A stretch of DNA of 64,000 bases, taken from Echiichthys vipera (taxonomy: Eukaryota > Chordata > Actinopteri > Perciformes > Trachinidae). The translations under genes and the position numbers were made by a program. The stretch lies in NCBI GenBank assembly GCA_963691815.1, contig OY829650.1:7237527-7301526 (forward strand), read 5' to 3'. The notes beneath the pieces are model-generated. The model did no database searches, was not told the DNA's origin, and saw only the letters and a program-made list of their open reading frames with translations. Every line of letters begins with the position of its first letter. The first letter of the stretch is position 1. Of the stretch, positions 1 to 10,240 are shown piece by piece.

Positions 1-1592
1 AATAAAGGCTAAAGCACCCAACGTGCTGGAGGGGAATGTGATTAGAATGGGGGGGTAAATATAAAGATATTTTTTCTGATTTTGTGCAGGAGGCTAAAAC
101 AACACACACAACACCCTGCTTTTGCATTAAGTCTATCAATTCCCCAAGCTCCAGCGCAAGTGTATACAGTGCATTAACATGTGTCACTTCCCATTGGATA
201 AAACATATTGAAATGATGCCACCGAAACCAGGAAACAGCTGTTTATACAAGACGATTCACTTTGTCTGCTACTTTATAGTCGCTCTGTTTCTGTGACATT
301 TATGAATGGATAATGCCATCTGTCTCGGAGGGAAAGCTGCTTGCAAGAAAGGTTTGGGTGATAACTTGTAGATTTAAGAGCCAATGCAGACTGCCTGGCC
401 AGACTGGTTGGGGACATAAACCCAAACAGAAATACGACTTATGATGTTATTTTGAAAAATAAGCAACCATATACAGTCCTGCAAACATGACTTTTTTTTT
501 TATCTGTGCTACACATCATTATACAACAAAGACAATGTTAGAGGAAGGTTTAAAAAACAGGTTTGACAGGTATTGATCAGTGAGTTTGATCAGTTAAATT
601 GCATCTATTTTTGTAACAAGACTACCAAAATCATTTCCTGAAGGTCAAGGCAAAATATGCATTTAATTTGAATTATGATGAAGTTTAATTCAATAGCATC
701 AGATCAATACTGATTAGATTCCGCTGACCAAGCATCACTGTACTGAAAAGTAAGTATAGCGGAAAAAATTAAAAAGACAAGAAACCATGAAAGGAGCCTA
801 TTGTAATTGCAAACCAGCTAGAGAGCAACACTATTGACAGTCTTCAAGGAACTCATAGTTGCTCATAGTAAAAAAAAAACCCAACACACACTCGTATAAT
901 TGCCAGCACAGTTTAGTACACAGACAGAGAGAGATAGAGACACACACACACATGGACACACATGCATAACATGTATAATCTCTAGCAGCAGGACAGTGCA
1001 GTGCAGCTGTTAAGGCTCCTTCAGCCTGGGCTGCACAATGAAAAAAAAAAGACTTTCGATTTACATGTGGCTAGTGATTAGGCCGGTGATTTGAGACCCT
1101 GCATGCTGAAAGCCGATTCTCTCACTGTCTGCGGTTACTCATAATTCCCAACCGGTGAAATATTCAGATCATAAATGCTGACTGTCGGAAACACTTGTGG
1201 GAATTAGAGTTCAACAAGCTGCAATATTTCTGATTGGGGTCAGCAGTCAGCAAGCAGATACAGTAAGGGCTAAGTGAACAAAAAGTCCCTCTCCTGTGGG
1301 ATGAGTAATATGGGACAACCTCATGAGATGAATGAATCACTCCCCAGCCTATGCATTCTATGAAACACATTTGCATGGCATGTTGAGTTTTGCTGAATTT
1401 GCTGAAACACTGCTGCTCTGGATATGTTTGTACAAAGAGTATGATTATGATGGGGTGGAGATTTGGGCTACATCTCGGCTTAAGTCAAATCCCTCCCATG
1501 ACATTACTAATATTATTTTTCTGCTCCTCCTCATTAAATATGGTAAAAATCTCCCCAATCTCTCCCTATCAAAATAAAGTTGTGTGTTTATT

Positions 1593-1626
1593 TTAAGTTA
1601 CTATAAGTTACCTTATAGTAACTTAA
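1593..1626. repeat. Perfect 15-bp inverted repeat with 4-nt loop
   Basis: The left arm 1593-1607 (TTAAGTTACTATAAG) is matched perfectly by 1612-1626 around the loop TTAC. It would fold as a short, AT-rich hairpin in DNA or RNA. It could be the collapsed centre of a palindromic MITE; no target-site duplication was recognised. Confidence 0.85.
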
Positions 1627-2039
1627 GATACTATATGGTCATGATAGCAGCTCTTTGAGGCTGTAAATAAGCACATCAGTGTTTATGTGGTTAACATTGT
1701 GAAAAGTTTATTGAACAAAACTACTTGGTAAGGGCTAGGAAAAGACCATGTTTTGTGTTAAAATGAATAGTAACCTCTGTGATGTGGTTCCATACTAACA
1801 TAGTTACATTCATTAACTTCCATCCATCCACCATGACCTCCTCTTTACAAGGACTTTGTCGCATTCTGTACTACATAACCTGACTTCCTGCTTTGCTCCT
1901 GCCATAATTATTATGGCCACTAGAGCACACCACCTAACAACAAACAAACAAAATATGGGTTTTAATAATTGACCTGTACGGCTTTTTTTGGTTGACAACG
2001 GTCTGTCTTTGTCTGGTATTTGGTGATTAATCACAATCA

Positions 2040-2285
2040 GTCATGTGGGGAACAGGATTGTCCGCTCCAAATTTCATGGCAATCAATCCAATAATGGTTG
2101 AGAAATTACAATAAATAATGTCAACCTCATGACGTTGCTAGAGGAAAAGTAAGGAGATCAATGAAAGTCAGTGAAATTCATCTTCTGTTGACCATGAAAG
2201 TCTGCACAAAATTCATCTGGACAAAAGTGGAGGAAAGACCGTAGACCCCCCCAGGGGCATCCGTAGAGTACCAGTTTTGATAAGG
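2040..2285 (+). repeat. Teleost interspersed repeat (unclassified, degenerate)
   Basis: Phrases such as CCAAATTTCATGGCAATC, ATGTCAACCTCATGACG, GCTAGAGGAAAAGT and GACCATGAAAGTCTGCAC follow the order of a high-copy teleost repeat that I recognise from many fish introns. No coding capacity is visible. A second, shorter copy lies at 12285-12395. Class uncertain. Confidence 0.6.
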
Positions 2286-5200
2286 TAGGCCTACACCTCA
2301 TATGTTGGTAAAGATGATGACTGATGAAGGCTTAAAAGCTGCAGCCATATTAGCCTATGACCAAAATTGCATTGTAGTTGTCTTTTTTTCAATTCAGTCT
2401 CATGACCAATGAAGACAAAACCCTTTCTCAGGAACAAGTAAAATAAATTTCACGCGTAATTTGATTCAGCAGGTATCATTTTTATCAGAGGGTTGTCTTC
2501 ACCAGAGCACATCATATTATTCACCAATCATAGACGTGACAGATGTGATTTTATGTTGTCAAGTTTCCTGATGCATCTGTATTCCACCCACTGATTGCTA
2601 GGATATGAACTATAATTTTGATATTCAACAACACTGCAGTTCATTGAACGGTTATACAGGCCATTCGTACTCATGCAACAGCTTCCTATGAGCAAAAAAT
2701 ACCCTCTCTATTCTCACATGGTTTTTACTGTTTGATTACCCTTTCATAGTGTGGTGTTTCCTGCATGCCACTGTGTCACTCTCTTGTTCCTATCTCAGTG
2801 TTTTCCCCAATGTTCACTGTAATGATGAGAAGTTGTTTTACCCCATAGTGTGTAGCAATTGCTGGGCCATGCATGTAATCATTAGGAATTTGTTTTTCAA
2901 TTGACTAGACTGGTAGAATAATGTTTTAAATACACACAAATGGGGACAGAAGTCAAATCATGTCCACAATTATTGCAGATGACTGGATATCCCCATGTCA
3001 CATCAGTCCTGCACAAACAGATTCAAGAAAAGTTCAGTATGAAAATAGTTATAGAGGGATAGCTAAGCTATTAAACTTTTTCACTAGGCAAATATTTTTC
3101 TTTTACAGTTTGAAAAATATGTTCCTCACTTTAGGAATGGAACATTGGCATGAAAGCACAAAATGTCCCCCCACACTAGGATTAAGCTATGGGAAGAGTG
3201 AAATGGGTAGATTTACTGATTTAAAGAAAAACTTAGTGAGAGGAGTGTTTTCCTGATTTATAACTGTGACAAATAAGTGAACGGTCTTAACTTAGTATTA
3301 TCTAAACAACACAAAAGCAAGCCATAGTCACTGACATGGATGTATGCAGGTATGCATGCATGCACTCACACACACATACTCATAATTAAGTATCATAGTT
3401 AATAGACTTGGCAAACATTAAAGTCAAACCTTCAAATCATCACAACACTGGTCCGGGCTTGCCCATCGGCTAAACTTCTATGTCTGTGTTTCATGAAAAT
3501 CATATTAGATTGGGATGGAAAGGCTGCCATTATATTGAGATTCTTGTCATGTGCAGTGACCCTGCTTGGTACAACTCATCTGAGCCCCGCGAGTTAGCCA
3601 CTTTTTCATCCTGGCAAATTTACTTTGTCTGATCATTTGTTTTCCAATTACGTTCCTGTCCCTGCTAGCAGAAAATTGTCAGCTTTGGTTATGTAAACCC
3701 GCTCTTGGGTCTGTAACCAGGGGCAATGTTTGATGCTTGGAAAATTTTCATACCCATTAAAAGATGAAGGCAGGGTGAATTATTATCCTTCAGAGTTGAT
3801 TGGGTTTTGCGGGGTTAGTTTAGGCTGCTTGCTATGATCGAATAGTGGAGCCACACACAAAGACAAATGCTTATCTTCCCTTGGTAAAAGACTCAAACCT
3901 TCATACTGTTATGGGTAGAAAAGTTACGGGAAGCAGAAGCAGAAGTTCAATAAGCAGTGGACTATTCATGAAGCCGGTTTTACTTACTATGCTGGTTATC
4001 TAATTATTTTTCTGCATTTAGTAGTTTCATTACATCTGTGTTCAATGTTTGACAACCATTTAAAAATGAAATAAACACTCCACAGTACTTGTGCACGGTA
4101 ACACATTCAGGGTAATTGGCACAAACCTACACCTTCAGCACTGCACCGCAATGTAGATGAAAGATGCTGGAGTGAACCGCAAAGGAGAAGATTACACCCA
4201 CGGAGCAGGAAAATACAACAGATGAGCATAACAATGGCAGCAAAATTGAATGGGACTTTAAGAGGCAGAGCAGAGGACAAAGTAACAGGGAAGGAAAGCA
4301 ACATAATCCATGTTTGGCTATAGCTGTCGCATTAGCTGTGATAAACGAGGCCGCCGACAGCAACGCTGGAAGTCGACGCAGGACATTCCAATGATCAAGC
4401 GCTGAATAATCGGACACAATGGATTCTGGAAAGGAGAAGCAATTTGCTGTCATGGATCCAAGAAGAGAAGCATCAATTCATATATTGACCTTTAAAAATG
4501 CTATTAATGGATGATATCTTCAGTTCATAGCTGAATGGGAAGTTTCTCAAATAGGCAATTGTAAGTGGTTAAATTACAAAGGGGTGCATTTCCTCCACTG
4601 ACAGCCTGTAGTATTAATAATGGGTCGGGTTTCACGTCGGACGGTCAGTAATTTTGAAATTGAAAGGGCAGGTAAAAGAAAACAAACTGATTGATGAAAC
4701 AATGGACTATGGGGAAATGTATTGAGCTGCAACATTAGGTGTGTCACTGTACATATACTGTACAGCACTCCATGTCTTGCTTCAGTATTTCTTCTCAGGA
4801 TAATGGACAAATTAAGGTGGGAACATTTGCAGCTGAAAGCAAAGCATATTAAGGCAAACGCCCCCACACATGCAAATAAACAAACTCCAGGAGATCCCAT
4901 TTTTGAGCACTCAGGTTTCTCACTTGTGTTTGTCAGGCAGCCTGTTTCTGACAGTTTAAGAGCAATTTCTGTCAACTAACTGTAACTTTGGGAAACAAGA
5001 CGACATTGACTTGGCGATGGTATTTTAATGGATAACAAAGTTTTTTTCAGCCTCGATGCAGAGCTCAATGTTTTTATTGCTCTTATTCTTTCATTATCCC
5101 AAGAGCTTACCAGCAATTCAGAAACCTTTCAGAGGTTTAAAGAACTAACAGGGCCAAGTATTTTTTCCTGATATCAGACAAATCTGTCAAGTCGTTACAC

Positions 5201-6114
5201 TTGGTTTCCATCTTAAGTCTGACATTGCCACTTTCCAACGATTTCCCTGGGGGAGGAGGATTCAATTTCCCTTAACCAATCACTAGAGACCAACATATCT
5301 GACTGAATCTAACATAATTTCAAGACGACACTGATGCATAGCCATGTGTTTCAAGAGTGGAGTGGAGCAAAGTAAACAAACTGTGATGTCTGGCGATACT
5401 GAGAAGACACGCCTTTTCTACTTGGCAACGCCATGGAGCTGATTGGATAATCATTAGTCCCTGTGGCGGCAGTCATTGGATGAACTGTTTTTCAACTAAG
5501 AAGCTGGGAACAACATGCAGAAAAACAAAAAAGAAAGGTTCAACCTGACTGCATCTTTCTCAGCACTCTCAGGTACAATTAGACAATATCATAGCATTGC
5601 GTTCCCTTCCATCTCAAGAGCTACAACCTTAAAACACAAAAGGTAAATTTTGAAAGAAAAAAAAAAAAAATTTGCAAATAAAAACCTACCCTCAAGGCCT
5701 TGGATCAAATCCTGCAGCACCTTCTTTCTCTCACGCTCAACTTTCCTGCTGTCTCCATTCAGGAGAAATAACGTTCTTTTCCTTGAAAAGGAAAACTACT
5801 GCTGAGGGCTTTTTAAGTGCACTTAAGATTCATTCGAACTGGAACAAGAAATATTGTTGCTGTCGGCGACCGTTTGTGACAAGGCTTTTTTTCCCTGGAC
5901 AATACATATTAACATACAGCAAAGCCATGATGACGCATGTACAGCACGCTGTGTGTGTGCTGCTGGACAATTTCTCTGACTCTTGAGACATGTGACAGAT
6001 GTGTTGTAGCTTCTGTCTAGCATATACTGTGTTTTATTGACTCAATTTCAAAGCTGATTGCTGTCTAGCTGAAATGGGTAGGAGGCTTGGTGTTTATGCA
6101 GAGGTGCCGCTTAC

Positions 6115-6202
6115 CTTGTACAATGAGATAGACCTGCGAGGTCTTGGACTGCTGCTTGGTCTGTATGGAGCAGGTGTACGACCCCTCGTCATACACATCC
6201 AC
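6115..6202 (-). CDS. lsamp: lsamp coding exon, C-terminal third of Ig domain 1 (partial gene)
   Basis: Read on the minus strand this 88-bp exon encodes 29 residues, beginning VDVYDEGSYTCSIQTK and ending SQVYLIVQ, plus the first base of the next codon. It carries the D-x-G-x-Y-x-C signature of strand F of an Ig domain and the following G strand. The acceptor reads TTTTGTGTAG before GTG (phase 0), and the donor is CAAG followed by GTAAGC (phase 1, the usual phase at Ig-domain ends). Family knowledge: IgLON proteins are GPI-anchored neuronal adhesion molecules with three Ig domains that pair in cis and trans. The GSYTC and KTSQVYLIVQ stretches fit LSAMP better than OPCML or NTM (GPYTC, SRVHLIVQ) or NEGR1. 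This exon supplies the second disulfide cysteine of Ig1 (about residue 111 of the mammalian protein). The exon for Ig2 should lie left of position 1. Confidence 0.93.
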
Positions 6203-7129
6203 CTACACAAAATAACATAACATATTGCTATTTCATTAGTCTGAATATATTATCACAATATTATAGGCAGAGTAGTAGTCTAACTTCATGTTAATCTGTA
6301 ACCTTTTTTACGACTGCAGTGCTTTAACATTTTAATTCTATTTTCTGAATAAAATATGATTTTTAAACTGCGCGGTAAAACCTCATATAGAAATTTAGTG
6401 GAATCAACTTATCTTTTCTAATTAACTTAACATTTATATAATTTATTATTTTCAATTAAGCTTTCGGTTTATTTTTTTTCACCATTTCACAACTTAGGAG
6501 ATATGACTTTCTTACATACTTAGCATCTTGTGTGTTAAAGGTGTGTTAAAGCTGAGAGTTCACTCATTAAAGACAGTGAAACAGGATTTGCATATTAGCA
6601 GGGCTTCTAGCATGCAATGTTGACACTTAAAAAAACATACATGGTAAAAAACCTAGTATTTGATAATAAATTATAACATTAATTAAGATTGCTGGATTTA
6701 TTCTTGATATGTACTTAAGTTTGTACATTGTACAATTTTTGGTTTGACAATTTCAAGGAATAGTTCAACATTACAAGAGAATACTCTTATTTGCTTTCTT
6801 GCCAATATTGTCATTTTCTAAAATGGTAAACTATTTCTTTAAGTGTTAAGTTAGGCTTCACACAAATACATTTGTCTTCCCACATGTTCATGGTTTGGAA
6901 AGTTAGTTAAGAATAGTGTAGGATAATAGTCCGTCTGGCTGAACCAGCTGCATAAACAAATGAAAACCACCAAGTATTTAGCTCTTAAAGTGTGTTAAGG
7001 TCAGATCTCACAATGTTTGAATAGGATCTTTGGTAACAACTCTGTTCTATCTCATCGATAAATACAACTGTCATTCAAGCCCAGATAACGATTACACAAA
7101 TAATACTTTTTACTAAAAAAAAGTTTTAC
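6203..7129 (-). other. lsamp: lsamp intron between the two Ig1 exons (complete, 927 bp)
   Basis: This complete phase-0 intron runs from donor AAG/GTAAAAC (at 7130/7129) to acceptor TTTTGTGTAG (at 6203). It is AT-rich and unremarkable, and I see no repeat or second exon in it. It separates ...SLRIQK from VDVYDEG..., which as I recall is the position of an intron in mammalian IgLON genes. Confidence 0.88.
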
Positions 7130-7274
7130 CTTTTGTATGCGCAGGCTGTACTCCAGCTGTCCTTTAGTGACCAGATCTACTCTGGGGTCCAGGGACCACT
7201 TGTCCTGGCCGGCAAAGATAATGTTGGAACGATTGAGCCAGGCCGCCTTGGACACTTTGTCATCCACATAACAC
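7130..7274 (-). CDS. lsamp: lsamp coding exon, central part of Ig domain 1 (partial gene)
   Basis: This 145-bp minus-strand exon contributes one base completing a codon (AG/G, Arg) and then 48 codons. The product starts CYVDDKVSKAAWLNRSNI, continues IFAGQDKWSLDPRVDLVTK and ends EYSLRIQK. The first Cys is the strand-B disulfide cysteine of Ig1 (about residue 53 in mammals), W of AAWLNRS is the core tryptophan, and NRS is an N-glycosylation sequon. KVAWLNRS, IIFAG-DKWSLDPRV and LEYSLRIQK are diagnostic of LSAMP. The acceptor is a pyrimidine-rich tract ending TTGTGCCTGCAG and the donor is AAG/GTAAAAC. The exon starts directly at the cysteine codon; upstream sequence in frame looks like intron (a run of Leu/Phe/Ser/His codons from pyrimidine-rich DNA), so the domain's A-B strands must come from a separate upstream exon, which I could not find in this window. 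Confidence 0.93.
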
Positions 7275-9384
7275 CTGCAGGCACAACGAGAATGGTAGAG
7301 ATGAGGAGAAAGAAACAGAAATAAATGTGTAATCTTATTGGGAGAAAGGAAATGTTGAGTTTTGTGGATAGGAAACAAACAAATAGTGAACCGATAACAA
7401 TTCCACAAAGTAGGTGGGCTGTCTGAAACACAGAGGCACTTTAAGTAACAGTTTAAAGGCACAATCATTTCTTGAAACAATGGGTCTGCTGGGTATACTG
7501 CAACCCTCAGCAGAGAAGTGTTTGATATTGCTGACCAAACAGAGTATTTCAGAGTTACTTAAACTAATCAGACAGCTCAGCACTCCTCTTATCCTGAGGT
7601 CTTGAAAGAAAAGCTAAAGTTGAGGAGCATCTTTCTCTTTCTCATCCTCAATCCATCCCTAAACACATCTCGTCCTCCCACCCCTTCTCTCTTGCTTCTT
7701 TGAACCTGTCTCCATTCCCCGCTTTGATAAATACATCTCCTTTAACGATATCCTCTTGTTTACTCCTTGTTGCATGCTGTCAGAACATTACGCCAAGTAA
7801 GCTCGAGCTAAGACATCTCGAACGGGAGGGATGGGAGCCGAGCGTCTGCCTAATGAATAAATGTAAATGTGAGAAGACGTCGGAATCAATGAGAATGGAT
7901 ATCAGCCGCAATGCAAGCCGACAGAGGATGTGCCTCACATGCAAATTCCGACGTCTCCCTGAGCTTTGGCTGTGTACTCCGCTTTGGAGTGTGTTGGTCT
8001 ACAAGAGAGTAGATTAGTGAAGCAGTGGAGTGAGGCTGTCTTTGGCGTGTGACCCTGGGTGATGCACAAAGTGGTGGTGGAGTCACCCCACCTTCTTGCC
8101 CAGTGGGGGCTGGATGTCAGATTTGTTGAAGGCTTGTACTCGCAGCTTGAATTCATGTTGATGTTCCTTCCCTTTGTGCAGAGCTCAGATAACTCACTTT
8201 ATTTGTCATCTACCCTCCACTTTCCTCGCTCTAAAGTGAACAGGTTTATTCTGTTTTGTTTCAAATAGCTCTAATTAACAGACTTATAATCAAAATCTTC
8301 TGGAATTAAGACACATTTTTCCACTAATGAAGCAGAGTCATATGAACAACAACTGAACAACTATAGAAGCATGGATTCTGTGAATCCAGAGGAGACATCT
8401 GCAGCACTAAAACAGAGCCTGACTCACATAATTCAAATCCATATAATAAATTATCCTTTTTATGAGTTTTGAGCTTTAACCTCTGCAAATCATCCATGAA
8501 TGATGAGCCCTCAGTGCTTGATTCATGCAGGTTACGTGTTCAAAACCGAAGCCATTTGCTTTATATTATGGTCATATGTGCTTTTGAATATACAAAAAAA
8601 GATAATTTAGAATCCAATGAGAATGCATATAAATATACACAAAACAACACAATATTTCACTGAACTTCACTGTGATATACTGCGCTGTAGTTCCAGTGTA
8701 GCATTAAAACAATCGGCTGTACAGTTTGTGACACTGTCGCACTGTGGGAAAAAAAGAGATCAGCTACAGAGATGTGACACGCCTGTTCAACAACCGATTA
8801 ATCATCACACAATTATATAAACTTTTAGAATTGCTGATATACTGTCTTGGTTGCAGGATTTTCCCTTCAAACTAGTATTTGCATATTTGCTAAATTGTAA
8901 TGTATTTCTTTATTTTAATCATATCTTTGTCTTACATTAGATTCATGAAAGGAGGTTGCTTTCTATTGCAGTGCTTTAAATGAGTGAAACACAAAGACAT
9001 CCAGTGACAAGTTGAACAGATTTTAGGTGTTTGCAGTGACGCAATAAACTGCCCTGGCTGACTGACTGGCTGCATCTTGTTTGTTTTCAGGGGGCTTGCT
9101 TCCTCTTCTCCCTTATTACCACTTGTCTCCCGGTGAGAAGTAAACAGGAGTAGGTGAAAAAACAAAAGCAGGTAAGTGAAGAACAGAAAAACACGACGTG
9201 AACAGAATCGTGACACCAGTTCGATTCACTGCGTAGGACAACTGTCTTCATGCAGAGACAGTTATATAGAGTTAAGTTAAACTATTGGGTTACAACACAT
9301 ATGTTTGAAAAACAATACATCCTTGAAATCTTATAATTTTACTGTAAAGCTCAAATAATGCAGCCTTTAATCCACTTGTAGAAA
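7275..9384. other. Plain intron upstream of the Ig1 exon
   Basis: Beyond the acceptor tract (about 7275-7330) this stretch shows no transposon. It contains one 12-bp perfect inverted repeat (7875-7886 with 7945-7956). Open frames here are short and have no recognisable motif. Confidence 0.6.
7875..7956. repeat. Intronic 12-bp perfect inverted repeat
   Basis: AGACGTCGGAAT at 7875-7886 pairs with ATTCCGACGTCT at 7945-7956, leaving a 58-nt loop. Each arm contains GACGTC, a CRE-like palindrome. It sits about 600 nt upstream of the Ig1 exon in the transcribed direction. Confidence 0.75.
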
Positions 9385-9540
9385 CCATCTCTGGCCACCC
9401 TGTCTGTCACTGTTTAGAGACTCTATCAACTTTATTCTTGTTGATAGGTAAAATGTTTTTGTATAGTTGCACTGACGTTATTTGCTGCTCTGTGTGCCCT
9501 GAATTGCCCCCCGGGGACAAATAAAGTTTTTTGAATTGAA
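9385..9540 (+). mobile_element. LINE 3' tail fragment, plus orientation
   Basis: The block ends with CTGAATTGCCCCCCGGGGAC, then AATAAAGTTTTTTGAATTGAA. A C-rich/G-rich hairpin followed by AATAAAG and a short repeated tail is typical of 3' ends of teleost non-LTR retrotransposons of the L2/Rex type. Upstream text (TTTGTATAGTTGCACTGACG...) also fits such a 3' UTR. No reverse transcriptase sequence remains. Confidence 0.55.
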
Positions 9541-9936
9541 GACATATTCCTCCATTAATAATTTCCGATAGCTATCTCTAGTTGAAGTGCTACATTTCTC
9601 TGCAAAATGAAAAAAAAAGTTTTAATTTAAAGTCTATCTAAAGTAAACTTGGGATTTGTTTCAAAACACTATAACATAAACATGTTGAAAAATGACTGAT
9701 GTCAACTAGGGAAAATACAGTAATTCATGTAATACTTAACTATGGAGTTAGAGCATTTAACAGTTTTTCAAATATTTTTGGGTTTAGTCTTTTTCATGGT
9801 GGGCTTGAACTTTATGGCTCGATGATGCACTGGAGCCACAGAGACAGAAAGCCCCGCCCGCACTGTTCTCCATTGATTTTGTATTGTGTGAGGGGGCCTC
9901 CACGTTAATTCTGTCTGCTAGCAAAAAAACGGAAAA

Positions 9937-10038
9937 ATGCCTTTAAGCTGCTGTATGGTGGGATGTACTACCAAGAGGTTAAAGAACCCAGAACTACGTT
10001 TTAACAATCTGCAGAGTCAAAAAACTGACCCTTTATGA
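9937..10038 (+). pseudogene. THAP zinc-finger remnant of a DNA transposon
   Basis: An ORF of 33 codons plus stop begins MPLSCCMVGCTTKRLKNPE and continues LRFNNLQSQKTDPL. M-x3-C-x4-C followed by a basic loop and an L-x-F motif is the N-terminal half of a THAP (C2CH) DNA-binding domain. The second zinc ligand pair (C-x2-H) and the AVPTF box are absent, because the frame stops after about 33 residues of the usual 80-90. THAP domains occur in host factors and in P-element-like and other transposases. In this intron, next to repeat-like sequence, a decayed transposon copy is likeliest. A short inverted repeat follows at 10170-10239. Confidence 0.6.
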
Positions 10039-10200
10039 AGCCAAAAGTGGATACAGGCTTCAGCTCAATGCTGACACATAATGGGGATTACTGTTAAGAC
10101 GCTAAGGAAATTAGCTGCGCAAATAAGCTGCGCAAATATCATATCATCCTGAGAAAAATAACTCCTTTAGTGGTTGTAGTTGTAGCGCAGCAAACCTTAT

Positions 10201-10239
10201 TACTTGCCTGGTAGTTATGCTACAACCACCAGGCAAGTA
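10201..10239. repeat. Inverted repeat, overlapping alternative stem
   Basis: TACTTGCCTGGT at 10201-10212 pairs perfectly with ACCAGGCAAGTA at 10228-10239. A competing stem uses GTGGTTGTAG (10170-10179) with CTACAACCAC (10220-10229). The two stems share sequence and cannot form together. Confidence 0.8.
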
Positions 10240-10240
10240 G

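Larger units (their letters stand above)
1..6114 (-). other. lsamp: lsamp intron downstream of the Ig1 exons (partial)
   Basis: This is the start of the intron after the VQ/G phase-1 donor at 6114, continuing off the left edge. I looked on the minus strand for the first Ig2 exon (motifs such as VPPKI and ANGRPEP) and did not see it. Contents: a tight hairpin at 1593-1626, a teleost interspersed repeat at 2040-2285, short CA runs near 905-960 and 3365-3380, and otherwise non-repetitive AT-rich DNA with no recognisable gene. Confidence 0.75.
9780..10240 (+). mobile_element. Probable degraded THAP-bearing transposon segment
   Basis: The THAP remnant is preceded by repeat-like text (GGCTCGATGATGCACTGG, CTCCATTGATTTTG). 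It is followed by a short direct repeat (AGCTGCGCAAAT twice, about 10109-10135) and by overlapping inverted repeats: 10170-10179 with 10220-10229, and 10201-10212 with 10228-10239. Boundaries are approximate and no target-site duplication was established. Confidence 0.4.

Noticed and set aside
4107..4453. Overlapping minus-strand open frames rich in Leu, Ser and Cys
   Set aside because: They overlap in two frames, lack domain features or splice signals, and lie in plain intron.
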